Shown here piece by piece: positions 25,341 through 37,762 of a stretch of DNA of 64,000 nt (its first letter is position 1; each line of letters opens with the position of its first letter). The translations under genes were made by a program, and so were the position numbers. Below the pieces are notes generated by a model that was not told where the DNA came from, did not search any database, and saw only the letters and a program-made list of their open reading frames with translations. The stretch is from positions 186,001 through 250,000 of the forward strand of contig WNYE01000020.1 of NCBI GenBank assembly GCA_021396245.1. Direction: 5' to 3'. The stretch comes from Sporothrix humicola (lineage: Eukaryota > Ascomycota > Sordariomycetes > Ophiostomatales > Ophiostomataceae).

Positions 25341-28088
25341 CGTGTCGGTTTATATTTGGTTTGGAATTGAAACTCGGAGCTTAGATCAAATCGAAGAATC
25401 GAAGATGTCGCGACCTCGGAACGCGAATTGGGGAAACCGGCCGGTGGCCAAGCCAACCGACGGGCAGCAGGAAAGAGTGTCGAGCGGCTACCAGGGCCGA
25501 GGGTCGAGGCCGGTAATGCAAGGGCCTGGGTTCGATGCCCGAAAAGACGTGCTTTGTGCCAATTGTCGTCGTTTTTCTGTTTGCTGTGTATTGTTGACTA
25601 GCTCGCGGAAGTCGGTCGGAAAATCGGACTGGGGTCGGAACGGAGCTGTAGCGGTTAAGCAAAAAGGCAATTCCTTCTTACACGGCCGCTGAGACAGAGC
25701 ACCGACACAATTGGGTGGTCTGGTGAGGGGAGGTGTGAGAAAATGCCCAAAGCTGGCGAGGGATGGGTTGGAGAGAAGAAAGGAGAAGAGAGGAGGCGAG
25801 AGAAAACGAGAAAAGAGAGAAAGAGAAGCAAAACAGACAAGAAAGAAATAAAAATGGGGATCGTGCAAAAGGAGTAGCTACGAACGAGCTCGGAGGTAAG
25901 AAGATCGACCAGGGAAAGCGCAAACCGTGGAAAGAGGGTCTCATCCGTTCTTTCTTTTTGCTCTTGGATCTGTAAGCTTGATCAGCTATTTTTTTTTCTT
26001 TCACTTCTCTACTTGGTCCTTCCCAGTCTTAGGTTCGTTTTTTTGGCGTGGAAGTCGCGCGGCGCGAGAACAAAAGGGCAAGCACGAAGGGGAGACTTGA
26101 CTTCGTTTGGTCGCCTTGCACCTGCCTGTTGCTGGCTTGGCCTTGGCCGCTGGCCTTCAGCGTGGGGCCGCTAAGCCGAATACGACGCGCTCCTACGTAA
26201 CGCACGAGATTGCAGCTGCGCCGACTGGAAAGAAGTGTAAAGTGCGGGGACAGTTCACTGAAGGGTGGGACCACAGGTACGCAGGAAGCGGCAAAGCGTC
26301 GTGAAAACAGTGAGGTAATAGGGAGGCTACAGGTCACAGGCGTAATTTACCTCACCGCAATTCGGCGGACTGCATTATTAATCGTCCACTACCACCGCCA
26401 ATCTCACCGGTGTTAGTGGTGTTAGCTTGCTGCTTCTCCGGAGGCAGGATTATGCGTGAAGCAAGGCTGCAGCACTTTTCGTCAGATATCTGCAGGTTCT
26501 AGCCAAAGCCCGTGGACAACGAATGGCGTGTGTCGGATTACGCTTGGCGATCGTCGTATAAAAAGTCAGTGAATGCAGGCAAAATTTTAAGGTTGTAAAA
26601 AGGTGGTCCTGGATGGTTTAAAAATGAACTAGGCGGTCGGTGGTAGTTTGTAAGAAAGTTATGAATTTGTTTTGAAGTCACAACTGAGAGAGGGCAAGTG
26701 AAGTGTCATAAAATGTGCGAGAAGAAATGTGAGTGAGATATGAAAAAAAAAATTGAGTGGAAGTGATAAATGAGGGGTTCACTGTAGATTGCGAAGCCGG
26801 AGCCTTGACACGAACCCGGAATCAGAACGTGACTGTTTGATGAGAACGAATTTAGAGAAACGGCATAGAAAAACGAGAAAGAAAATAAATACATGGCGGG
26901 AAGGCTGCTTTTATGCAGGGATTTCTTGGCGGCACAGGCGGAATTCGAACCTCCATCCAACATTTGTCAGAGAATGAAGAGCTCACCCAATTCTTCGCGG
27001 CATCTTTTTGTTCCTTTTCAATTTCTTCAAAGAGAAATAAAAAGTCTCTTATCATAAATATTTGATTCTTTATTGCTGTTTCCACCCTCAGTATCATGAG
27101 GGGGTTGGGGTTACAGTAGGCTCCATGACCAGTACCACAAGAGCTCGACAGAAAGGCTGCCTATGTGATGAGAAACGGGATAGAAGTGGGGAGAATAGGA
27201 TATGGAATAAATGTTTGACAATTTCTGTGTGTCGGACTGGACATCGTACTCAACGCCTCTCCTGTCCTTCGGGAAAGGGGACGGAGAATGGTTGGGGAAA
27301 GGTGCCGTTTCGGCAAACAGGGATGTGGTGAGAATTCAGATCGGAGGAGTGGGGTTGGATCTGGTAGAAGTGAAAATTGATGATGAGGATATTTGTGTGA
27401 ATGTTTTGATACTCACTCCAGATTTCTGTCCAGTCAAGGCCGAGGACAGGGCCTTTAAAATATGTACAGGTTATATTTAATACAGTTTAGTGATGTAATC
27501 ACATTCGATATTAGTCTTAATGGGCAGTTCTTGATAAATTCATTTGTTATTCATAAAAAACAATGCTTTTGCGTGTTCTGTCCTCATTTTTGAGGGAACA
27601 CTAAACGTCAAAGAATAAAAACAATGGCCAGGTAGCATGATGATGTGGCACGGAGAAAATATTCAAGTGGCAATCCAACATTGATAGGCCACGTGTATAC
27701 ACAGAAAAACTCATGCTCAGTGTTGATACGTATTCCTCCGGACAGCCGCATTTCGACTGGCTGCTCAACATGATTTTATGGTGTGTAGACTGAGCTTCAA
27801 GAGTGCTCGGTTGTGCTCGGCCATGGGGTAACATCCAGCCGATATCTTTCACAAGCAACACATGAATATCGCCCGATCAGTGGCCCCATATCACTGGGGT
27901 TCGCGAGGATATGATTTTCGCCGTTCGCGTGTGCGGTGTCGTCTTTTCTCCCAATCCAACCGACTGGGATCAATATCTTTACCCAATCTGGGCAATATCC
28001 GTCGTTGTAGCCGCGGCGTCGGCGGCGCAACAGGCCGCGGTGGCGGTGGCATCAGTTCGGCAGAGGATGGGCGCCGTACAGGTCCATC
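25341..28088. other. Spacer between ABC transporter and AOS1; no supportable gene
   Basis: The first part is the ABC transporter promoter and leader. From about 26.5 to 27.6 kb the DNA is AT-rich, with short open frames only, including an 89-codon plus frame at 27211-27480 that I do not recognise. A tRNA-like T-arm near 26945 does not fold into a full tRNA. No protein domain was recognised. Confidence 0.5.
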
Positions 28089-29595
28089 CTATTGGGGGTT
28101 CTGAGCAGGAGCCGAGGCTGGGACCTGTGAGATTGCCGCTGGAGGAAGAGTCGCGGCCGAAGCGGTTGCTGCGCCTGCAGCAAGTGCCAGCTCGGCTGCG
28201 GCACCTAGAACTGCACCGGTTGCCTCGGCGGCTGTCTCTGTTGCCGTTGACATTGGCGCGGTAGCCAGTTGTGCCTTGCCCAAGTTCATTTCCGGATGCA
28301 TTGCGTACACGGACGACTGCATCGTGTTGCCGTCAAATACGACCAGGTTCTGGATGGGCTGCTGCGTCTGCCCAATGGTGTTGATGACATCCTGTGCCAG
28401 CTGGCCACCCAGCACCGTCACGACGGGGGAAATCTCCCGCAGGCCGGCCACGCTCTGCAAGAACTCGCGGATCTTGTCAGCAGCAACCGGAGGCGTGCCG
28501 AGCGCCTGCTGCTTGGTATTGACAAGCGTGATATACTCGGTACGGTCGTTGGCGTTGTTCACATCCGGCACGCGGTAGCCTTCAATATTGTGGAATTCCT
28601 GGAAGTCCCACAAGGCACGTAGGCATGGAAGGATAGGTGTCACATTACGCAGGCGCCGCGGAACAGTCCGGATAGAAGCCGGCAGAGGCGAGGCATCCGA
28701 GGCAAGATACCACGTAGAGTACACTTCGCGCTTCGTCACCGTCTCTTTTGCTCCGGGGGCACCTTCTCCCTCCTCACCCTCGACCTTGACATCAACAATC
28801 GTCCGCGTGCGAGTCTCCTGTTCACCTACCTTGGACGAAATGTTGCCGCGATCGCGAACAATCACAAAGTCGTGCTCGATAAGGTCGGCAAAGATGAACC
28901 CGAACATGCCGTACGAGCTTGCAGCGTAGAATGGGCGGCCCTGGAGGCGTGTGGCCGTGTTGATGTAGTTGAGCACCGACGGGTTGCGGTCCGTCACAAT
29001 AACCAGGCTGAACTTTTCAAAGTAGCTGGCGGGTTGGGTGCTGACATCGCTCTGTTCCGCCATAACGTTGACGCGAGGGTTCATGCTGCTCAGCTGCTGG
29101 CTGACAGCCACTGCCCGGTTTGTGCCCACGACGGCCGCCGCCGCCGCACGGTCTGCCGCCTTTCTCTGTTCCGGCGAGGCATCCGTTGGCACCACCTCGC
29201 CCACAGAAGGGGTTGCCAGCAGAAATTGTGAGCCCAGGTCCTCCTCAGTAACGTTCTCGTGGTCGGCAATCGTCAGCGAGCCAATACCGGCCAGCACCAG
29301 GTTCTTGGCAATCTCATTGCCGAGGCCGCGCACCGTGACGAGAAGAACGTGGGCCGAGCGAAGCTTTTCTTGTGCCCGCATGCCCCAGAGGCGAATTTGC
29401 CGGTCGTAGAGCGCAATTTCATCTGACAAAGCCCGAGTCCGTGTTAGCAAATGAGATCACCTACTATTTCAGTACCCTCAGTATCTGGGATAACTGCAAC
29501 TCACCTTCTGTCATGCCAGACCGGGCGTCAGGAACAGCTGATTGACCGGCAGCGGCAGCCGTGGCCGCAGCCTGCGCTTGGCTAATTTCGGCCAT
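28089..29595 (-). CDS. AOS1: SUMO-activating enzyme (E1) subunit Aos1
   Basis: Two exons on the minus strand, 29595-29505 and 29422-28089, with an 82-nt phase-1 intron, giving 474 residues. The splice creates MTEDEIALYDRQIRLWGM, the hallmark start of the ThiF/E1 adenylation-like domain. GLGNEIAKNLVLAG (from about residue 63) is the nucleotide-fold glycine loop. YAASSYGMFGFIFADL and, near the end, GGQLAQDVINTIGQ...QNLVVFDGN are also characteristic. Aos1 pairs with Uba2, which carries the catalytic cysteine and most of the ATP-binding residues; the heterodimer activates SUMO in the nucleus. The protein is longer than yeast or human counterparts (about 350). The extra length is an Ala-rich insert around residues 115-135, an acidic segment (GEEGEGAPG), and an Ala-rich tail of about 65 residues. 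Start chosen at the ATG in context CACCATGG. Confidence 0.95.
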
Positions 29596-31374
29596 GGTGG
29601 GTTGTTGTCAAGCTTTGTCTGTGAGATCTTGGATATCCTCGTGAATGTATCAGCGGCCGCTTGCTGTTGCAATTGACCGAATGTGCCTTGAAGAAGGCAG
29701 TCGAATTATAATAAAGAGTGATGGACTCGGTGAAGGTTGTAAAGAAAGCGAAGGTCTATGCGCTCGTTGCGCTGGAGGGCGAGAAAACGAGAGTTATATG
29801 CCAATTGAATGGACAAGAACGATGTTGCTGTTAGCAATGCTGCAAATGCGTTGAACGGTGGGCCACGGCGAGGTGTGCTGTCGTGTGAACCGTGAATGAG
29901 GACGAAGTGAAGACAGCTTTTTTTAGTTGGAAATAGACACGGAAGCTGTTGTTGACGCGATTATGTTAGTCTGCTGTCCAGTGCGTGAATGCCAGTGGTT
30001 GGTGCCTGTCACTTTTTGTTGGAATATCGGCAGCCCAACCAGTGCTAGTGGGGCCTATTGCCTAGCCTCGCTAGCCTCGCTAGCCTCGATAGCCTCGACA
30101 GCAGAGGAAGGCACGATCATGTCGCAGTCGTCTCTTTCTTTGTGAGAAATACCATTCAACATTGGCCATAACAAATCTAATAAATTCACATTTTGCTGGA
30201 GCGGTAACTGCAGTGGAAAAAAAAAAAACGCCCCTTTTGTGAATATTATATAATACGGCGCATTTTCTCACTTTGCGATTGCATTCTGGCTGCTTGTGAT
30301 TGTTATATTTTCTCGAGGTTGGTTCAGTGCGCTAAAGCCTGCAAGATAAATAGGTACTTCAGCATACTGCTATTTCCGTGGCTGTATCGCCAAATGAACG
30401 TACTGCCTTACCACCTTGTCCCTTCCACATCTCGCGTTCACCTGCAAAAAGGCAGTAGACGAAAGGAAGCCGCAGAAACGGCAAGAGGCCGGTTGGTTCA
30501 GCCCATCGAGGGCAGGCACACTACGCAACCACCCCCTCTTTCCTCATGTGCCCATTCATCCACAAGCCCCCATTCGTGGCGTCCCTTCCATCTCATCCTC
30601 CAGTTGGTAATACCAACAATGTCACTGTTTGCGCCTTCCCAATACGCTGGAACTTAGTACTCTTCATTTCGCCATTCCCAACAACTTCAGCTCTGACCTT
30701 GCATTGCCTCTTTCCTTCTTCTGCCATTTCGATTCATACTCTTTCCTCTTTCCACACGACTTATCATCTGGGCATTCTCGCTCTTCTCATCTATAAGCCC
30801 TGTCTCTCTTCGACTCTTCTCTTCACCCTCGACATCGACCGTGCATTTTGCCCCGACAAGCACCCACCTCCGTGCATGGCACTTTCAGCCTGCCTGCATG
30901 CCTTGAACACCTCCGCACACTCTCCTCACCAGGGCGCCGCATATATTCCGTTCGATCCTCGTGCTGCTTGTGGACGCCCCGCAGAACGCCGCCCTCCTCT
31001 TGATTTTCGATGGTAAGTCGTGGGTGGCCTGAATAAATCCCCTGCCTGACCTGTTGCTCGCCTCCCATTCGTCCTGCTGCCTTGGAAGGTCGGCGGAATG
31101 GCTACAGTGCCTTTTACGCATCACTACATCTTCCTACCCCCCTCCACCCATTTTCCTACTTGATTCTTTACTTCCCCCCTCTCTCTTGCTTTCGTCTATA
31201 TCGGTCACATCCACGGCACAGAGTCACTTAGATCCATTGAAACGAACTTCTGCCACTATTCACGGCTAGCCAAACCGACTGAACAAGAGCTGACCTTGTA
31301 TATCATTACCATAGTCTGCCGACCGCCCGCGCAGCAGCTCTGACTGGCAACGGGCTACGTCTTTCACCGACTTG
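29596..31374. promoter_or_regulatory. Divergent intergenic region between AOS1 and the DOC-like gene
   Basis: About 1.8 kb separates two head-to-head start codons, so it should carry both promoters. It contains four tandem 9-mers at 30063-30098, and a pyrimidine-rich stretch from about 30.5 to 31.3 kb typical of a fungal 5' leader. A GTAAGT donor-like site at 31013 could mark a leader intron, but no acceptor is certain. Confidence 0.5.
30063..30098. repeat. Four tandem 9-bp repeats (TAGCCTCGC/A)
   Basis: Two perfect TAGCCTCGC copies followed by two TAGCCTCGA copies, contiguous, in the divergent AOS1 promoter region about 470 bp upstream of the AOS1 ATG. Confidence 0.9.
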
Positions 31375-33298
31375 ATGAACTATCTCTTCCCCCCTTCGGC
31401 AAACGGAACATCCTCCTCTTCAGGCAACCGCAGCATTTCACAGCTGGCGGACGAACAACGACAACGACGGTCGGCACCAGGTTGGCCGGGTTCTGGCCCT
31501 TTCATCGGATATTCCACTGCGACAGCGCCTCAACAGTCGTTGCCTCCCCTTCGCTCAGCCAACCGAAACTCCGGCGCACCAACCGGCCCTGCAGGACCAC
31601 TACCGCCCCCGAGTAGTAATCAGCAACAGGTACCCTCACTCCCAACATCGACAAATGCAACTTCGCACGCTTCCGACAGCATACTTCCCTTTGGCTACCG
31701 CCGTATCAACGAACGAGTAAACTCACCTCTGCGCTCGGCGCTCTCCTCCCTTGACGAGATTGGACACGATCTCGACTATGCAAACTCGCACTTACGGGCC
31801 CTCTTGGACATGACTGCGCCGAACGATTTTATATACCAGTTACCCGCTTCACAATCGCCCACATTCTCCCATACGATGGCAGCTCGCTCCAGCGGAGCTG
31901 CGGGAAGTCGCCGTGAGCTCTCCCGCTCCGAAGACAATGGCCGTCTCAACAAGCGCCGCAAGCTTGATTCCGACAAGACCGTCACGCCGCCGTATAGTGG
32001 CTTCCGATATGGTCGTTATGGACAGGTTGAACCGGGTGCCCTCACAATGGAGATTGTCAGCTGCGATGGTGGCTTGTACTCCGACGGGTCCTCGTATGCG
32101 GCTGAGAACATCCTGAAAAACGACAATACAGTTTATTGCACAAAGGGAAACCGCTGCAATATCGTCCTTCAGCACCAAGGCAGCACAACGTTTAGCCTTA
32201 AGGAGTTGATTATCAAGGCACCAGGAAGGAACTATTCATCTCCGTATGTTGATAGAACTCGCAGAATATTCCTCCATAAGAGAGCCCTCTGATATGTCCT
32301 TTGCTAACAAAAGATCACCTCAATCTAGGGTTAAAGAAGGCATCGTTTTTCTTGCCATGTCCAAGGATGAACTCCTTAGGACCGACCAATATCAGGCAAA
32401 CGATTTCCCTGGACCTACTTCTTCTTTGTTCCATCGCGTCGAGGCCCTCCGTGCTCGCACAAACCGCTTAACACGGACAGGGTCACATAGGCGGGATGGA
32501 CACGAGACCAGTGACGCTCCCCTTGAGGAGATCTACAACCTCGCCCTTGACGGGTCTCCTAGTTATCGGCCGTCTTCATCGTATGATCATATGGAATCGT
32601 TATCAAATCAGCCAACCTTCCATGTGCTCACAGAGTGTAGTGACGACGACGACGACGATTTGCCAGGTAGACCAGGACGGGATCGGGACTCGCGGGGCAT
32701 GGGATGGCGAGGGGCAGCTGGCTGGAGCCCAACGCCGTTGCGAAGCAGGCCCCGTCTGCGGATGCCTGTGGACGACGACCCTGCTCACTTGAGCGCCCAT
32801 CTGACATGGGATATGTATCGAAATTACGACGACGACGACGATGACTACACAGAGCTCTACGACCTGGGCAACGCGACGTTGTCGTCACCAGATTCTCCAC
32901 CAGCCGAAGCTGAAAGACCACATGCTCCAGTCCGGTCTCGCATGGACCGTGGCCGCGAGGGTACCCATTCCCTTGCCTGGAACAGCGAACAGCCACCTGT
33001 ATATCACCGCGCGGCAGCTCACCACCGGAGCCGCAATAACATTGCGAACAATAGCGCCGCCACCACCGATCGGTCTGCAAGAGATGAACCCCCGTCGACG
33101 CTGCAGCGTGCCGAGTTCCACATCGAGATGGACAAGAACAAGTGCACTATCTTGTTCGATCCTCCCGTCACAGCTCGTTATATTCTTCTAAAAATGTGGA
33201 ATCCACGCCAAGATACTGCCGGCAACATCGATATCCAGGGAGTTGTTGCCAAAGGTTTTGCTGGGCCACGGTATTTCCCTGCAATGGAGTTACGCTAG
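31375..33298 (+). CDS. Conserved fungal protein with split DOC/galactose-binding-like region
   Basis: Two exons, 31375-32243 and 32329-33298, with an 85-nt phase-2 intron (donor GTATGT, branch-like GCTAAC, acceptor ATCTAG), giving 612 residues from the first ATG (MNYLFPP). The splice yields IIKAPGRNYSSPVKEGIVFLAM, which reads through smoothly. Residues 1-200 are Ser/Pro/Gln-rich and probably disordered. The recognisable parts are about 230-335 (YCTKGNRCNIVLQHQGSTTF then KELIIKAP) and the last 60 residues (ARYILLKMWNPRQD...NIDIQGVVAKGFAGPRYFP). Together they look like the two ends of a discoidin/APC10-like beta sandwich, interrupted by about 200 residues of acidic, Asp-rich linker. I recognise the family as widespread in Pezizomycotina but know no assigned function; the DOC-like fold is inference from motif appearance. 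Confidence 0.8.
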
Positions 33299-34551
33299 AC
33301 CAATTGCAAGCAGAGGCTGGCGATTTGGATCCTCTGAACCTTATCTCTTCTCTTTACTTTTGTACTCCCTTTTTGACGGATGGCATGAAGATTATGTATG
33401 GCATTGGGACGGCGTTTTACTTGGACTGGGTCATTTTTGTACGGGATACAGCATTGGGATGTGGAACCGGATCTCGGGGCCACCGTGACATAGCAAACTG
33501 TTTTTTATCCCTTCTTTTTCAGGGCAATCCAATCAGAACAAGGACGTCTCTCGCTCATCCAGACCATTCAAGCTTCCCAGCACCGCCTTCTTCTGATATG
33601 TGACGCACCTCCAAGAGCCAAGCTGGCTAGATTCTTCAAATCTATTGAAACTTTCGGCCCGCTGCTTGTCTCCGCAGTTTGGTACGGTAGTGTGGAGGCT
33701 TCGGCTCTTGTTCCTGGTGATCATGGTGCTGTCAACAAGGGGGAGCTGCCTGTTGGTGTATGAGAAGCGCGTTTCCGTGTGTATGTGTGCTACCATTAAG
33801 CCATGGACATTGCAAGATGTGTTTGTCAATTTGCATCATGCACCAATTGGCAGCCAAAGTTGGTGTGGGGCCAACTAAAACGCTTGCCGGAGGTAGTCAT
33901 TATGAATAGTAGTTGAGACAGGGACGATGGCAGACCACTAACCACGCCTCAGCCTCGTGTGAGTCACGGGAAAATTGCAGGTACAGCAAATACTAGCAGA
34001 AACAAGTATCTTACAATGGGAGTCATAGGCGGGCCTTCTCATAACGGCCTGAACCAAGGAGGGTGGCGGGGTTGGAACGGGGGGCAGTGTCTTGTGCAAT
34101 TCTCTGGAGACGCTAGTCCCGACTCGGTGAGGGGCGACTTCCTTTCTTTGGTTTTTTTAACTTTTTTTTTTGGCGGGCAGGGTTCGATAAGCAATGTGGT
34201 GCTCTGTCTGAATTTTTTCTGATCTCTCGTGCCTTCCCGCTCTGGAAGCTGCTTTGCCATTGGAAATCGTTACATCTTGCAGTTGCCTTGTAAAGTACAT
34301 AACAAGCAGCTTCGTCCCTCGTGCTTCCGACTTCTGTTTCTTTTCCTCTCTATCTTCATCATTAGAAAAAGCTTCACTCGCCTTCCGCAACACAAACGGT
34401 ATACGACCCCGCAAGCTAAATCCTACCAGCGAGTCTCCAACACACACGCACACCCAAGACTCGCCAAACGACCCCTCCTTTTTCACCACTTCTTCCCTCT
34501 TTCACCTCTACCACTTTTACATAACAAGCACACGAGCAGACAACATTCAAT
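33299..34551. other. Spacer between DOC-like gene and TIF6
   Basis: Contains the trailer of the upstream gene and the pyrimidine-rich leader of TIF6 (about 34.3-34.55 kb). Only short open frames with no recognisable domain. Confidence 0.5.
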
Positions 34552-35355
34552 ATGGCGGTTCGCGCTCAGTTCGAAAACTCCAACGAGTAGGTCGAGACCC
34601 TGGTTTCCGCCGTCTTCGGTATATGATTTAATGCTAACTTTGTCGCCAGGGTTGGTGTGTTTTCCACCTTGACAAATGCCTATGCGCTCGTCGCCATTGG
34701 TGCGAGCGAGAACTTCTACAGCATCTTCGAGTCTGAGCTCCAGGACACAGTCCCGATTGTCCGCACAACTATTGCCGGTACCCGCATTGTCGGCCGGTTA
34801 ACGGCTGGCAACCGCAACGGCCTGCTCGTCCCCACCACCACGACCGACCAGGAGCTGCAGCATCTGCGCAACTCACTACCGGACGAAATCAAGATTCGCC
34901 GCGTTGAGGAGCGGCTTTCTGCCCTCGGCAACGTCATTGTTGCCAACGACCGCATCGCGCTGGTGCACCCGGATCTGGAGCGTGACACAGAAGAGATTAT
35001 TGCCGATGTCCTCGGAGTCGAGGTCTTCCGGCAGACGGTTGCCGACAACGTGCTTGTCGGCTCTTACATGGCTTTGACCAACAACGGCGGCCTTGTGCAC
35101 CCCAAGACGAGTGTGCAGGACCAGGATGAGCTATCAAGTCTGCTGCAGGTGCCACTTTTGGCCGGTTCGGTCAACCGTGGTAGCAGTGTGATTGGCGGTG
35201 GTATGGTCGTCAACGACTGGATGGCCGTGACGGGTCTGGACACGACGGCCACCGAGCTGAGTGTCATTGAGAGCGTGTTCCGCCTGGGCGAGGGCAACGG
35301 CCCGAGCAATGTCAACTCGACTCTCAAGGACACAATAGTAGAGTCTTTCTACTAA
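34552..35355 (+). CDS. TIF6: Eukaryotic translation initiation factor 6 (Tif6)
   Basis: Two exons, 34552-34586 and 34650-35355, with a 63-nt intron (donor GTAGGT, branch-like GCTAAC, acceptor GCCAG), giving 246 residues, essentially the same length as yeast and human eIF6. The splice is needed because exon 1 runs into TAG at the donor; the product reads MAVRAQFENSNEVGVFSTLT. Diagnostic segments include IFESELQDTVPIVRTTIAGTR, GRLTAGNRNGLLVP, GNVIVANDRIALVHP, ADNVLVGSYMALTNNGGLVHP and VIGGGMVVNDWMAVTGLDTT, spread over the five-fold pentein domain. The protein binds the 60S subunit, acts in nucleolar 60S assembly and keeps free 60S from joining 40S until its release by the SBDS/EFL1 system. Nothing unusual is seen; the divergent C-terminal tail ends at SFY. 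Confidence 0.98.
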
Positions 35356-37762
35356 GTGGCGCGGTGTTCGAAACGAACAACAAAAAAACGAACTCAAAAC
35401 ATTCACAAAAAAGGAGGAGGAGAAGCATGGATTTTACAAGGTTTCACAGGCAGTGGCGTCACGGGCGTTTTTTGCATCTTCCCATCTGCATTGTTTTGTC
35501 TTTTACCATATTTTACCTGTCATGTTGCGCCTGGGAAACTAAACCGAATTCGATTTATAGCATTATTGCCCTAATTGGGTAGCCCATTTTCTTTCATCTT
35601 CCACGTCATGGCACGGGAAGGTGGAGGAGGACTTAATGTTTACTTATTGTTTTCACGATTACAAGAATTTTCTACACGAAGTGACATGCAGTGATATGTT
35701 AGTATTGTCTGATATCCCAAATGGGGGTTTGGAATACCACATGGATTGCCAGCTTGCCACGCTCCCAGTGCTGAGTGTGAGATGCAGACCTGGTTGGCGT
35801 GGCCCGCTACGAGAGAAACAGCTCGCATGCTTATCCTCTTGAAGACACAGAAAGTCGATATTTCGGTCCAGAATGAGTAAACAGCGGTCGACATCACAGG
35901 CGAGAATCCGAGACCTGCTCCAGATCCAACAAATGAGGCCCGGTTGCACTGCGGACCCTCCGAACACGAGTGTACGGAGTTTGTATTGCTGGGCAGGCCC
36001 TGTCGTGGCAGCATCGGATCCTCTAGTTTATGTCCATGCTTTTTCGTATGCACAATATTCTGGGTCTTTTCCTGAGTTTCTCTTCTCATTCGCTCAACAT
36101 GCATTCTGGGCTGGTTGCTTGCTACTACCTTTGTAAATGCCATGTTAGGAAAGCTACAGAATAAAAGGCAACCGTCTACAAGCTGACTTCAGGCAGCACA
36201 TAATTTTCGCATGCTGTGGTTTCTCCTAGATTTTATAAATTTGTTGCCTTTCCCGGTCAAGATAGACTTTTGTCTCTTCAACCCAATTTACCTCGTACAT
36301 CTCGTCCGACATCCCGCAGCATCTGTCGTGCATCTCACAGAAGACTTGTGCCCGGTTTATCTTGAGCAGTTACTCTGAACACGATGTGATCATCCGCTGA
36401 GTTTGTTCTGTTTCATCCCTTTTGCTTTTTACCGTCACACAGCGTCGGGGGTTTTTCGTTCCCTGGCTTCCCTTCTTCAACTTTATTTGATCCCTATGGG
36501 TTTTGCTTTTGGATTTTCGACATTCTCCCTCTCACAGGCACTCATCTCCGTCTATTTCTCCTCTGTTGCCCAATTGCCACCCAAATGTTGACGATCGACG
36601 TCCCCTGTCGTTGGCTGACGAGCGTGCTGGTGCGCTAAAGAAGTGCGCTAATAGCCCTAGATACGCTGCTTCCCGCTGCGGGCGCCGCGCATTCCGTTTT
36701 TGTTAGCGTGCTCTCCTGGGCAACCGCCTCTCATCACTCAAAGGTGGTCTTTTTGTTGGCTCTGTTGACATTGTGAACTTGGCCCTGAGTTTTTGTGGAA
36801 ATGCAACATACGTAATTCAGGCAACGCGGTCTGTCTACAAGAGTGTCTCCCTTTCTCATTTGCATTTTACAACACTTTTCTCTTCATCACTCTTCATCGA
36901 CAAACCTCACGGTCGCACCTTCCTCGCCTGTATTATTCCCCTCTCTTTCCCTTGGAGGCTGAGAACCGCCCTCTTGCCGCTTTGGGAGCCGTGTGTTCAT
37001 GCACTGACGCAGAGCCGTGCCGCTTGCCTTTTCTGTTCTTGATCTGTCAGGCCGACTTTGTGTTTTGCTGTATCCCCAGTCTCCCTTACCGCGCTCGCCG
37101 CTCCGATTTGCAGCTGCAGGCTTCCCGTCACTGCACCTGCACCTGCATTATCTGCGATCTTACCTGGCCATTCAGCACAGTCGTTTTGCGCAAGGTTGTT
37201 TACTCCGCTCGGTCTGGGCAACACACGATTTTTACCTTGTTTCTTCATTTTTCTTTTTATTTTGGAGCAAACGACAAGCGGAGGCAAGAACGATCGCTCG
37301 GTTTCACCACATTCGGATCTCAGAACGACTGGCAAAGGAAAGAGCGACAGTCAACTCTCCCTTCGCTCTTTCTCCATCTCCCTATATTGCGCATCTTAAG
37401 ACAAACGACACAACTAAGAAGGCGCGATTCTTCCCATTTGTTTCAGCACCGCAACAAGCCAGCGACCCCGGCCTCGGACACACCTTCCTGCCTCATTCAA
37501 TCGTTCAATTATTCAGTCCAGTTGTACCTGCCCTGCCTTGTACTGGCCGTGATTGACTTCTTCCATTCTTCCACCCACGTCGATCCACAGCCCCCTATCT
37601 GACCTTCTCTCTCCCTCTCTTCGCACGTTCACTCACGCCCTGCTCGCCATCCCGTCGCGCATTAACCGGTTATGCTAGGGGGTCCACACCTCGTCAACAG
37701 CAGCGACGTACTCTCCATCAGAATCATCAGCAGCGGCAGCCTCGCAGACGTCGTCTTCACCC
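35356..37762. other. Spacer between TIF6 and the 818-residue gene
   Basis: The first part is the TIF6 trailer. From about 36.8 to 37.76 kb the plus strand is strongly pyrimidine-rich, as expected for a long leader of the downstream gene. No domain was recognised in the overlapping open frames here, including a 269-codon one at 36793-37602 whose composition follows the pyrimidine bias. Confidence 0.45.

Noticed and set aside
25515..25545. TTCGATGCCC, T-arm-like sequence near the ABC transporter start
   Set aside because: No acceptor, D or anticodon arms can be folded around it.
26925..27005. tRNA-like sequence on the minus strand around TTCGAAT
   Set aside because: T arm needs an 8-nt loop and has a mismatch, the anticodon arm does not close on a 7-nt loop, and no 5' strand matches the acceptor stem.
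36793..37602. 269-codon plus-strand open frame before the coiled-coil gene
   Set aside because: Lies in the pyrimidine-rich leader region, overlaps two other long frames of equal quality, and has no recognisable motif.
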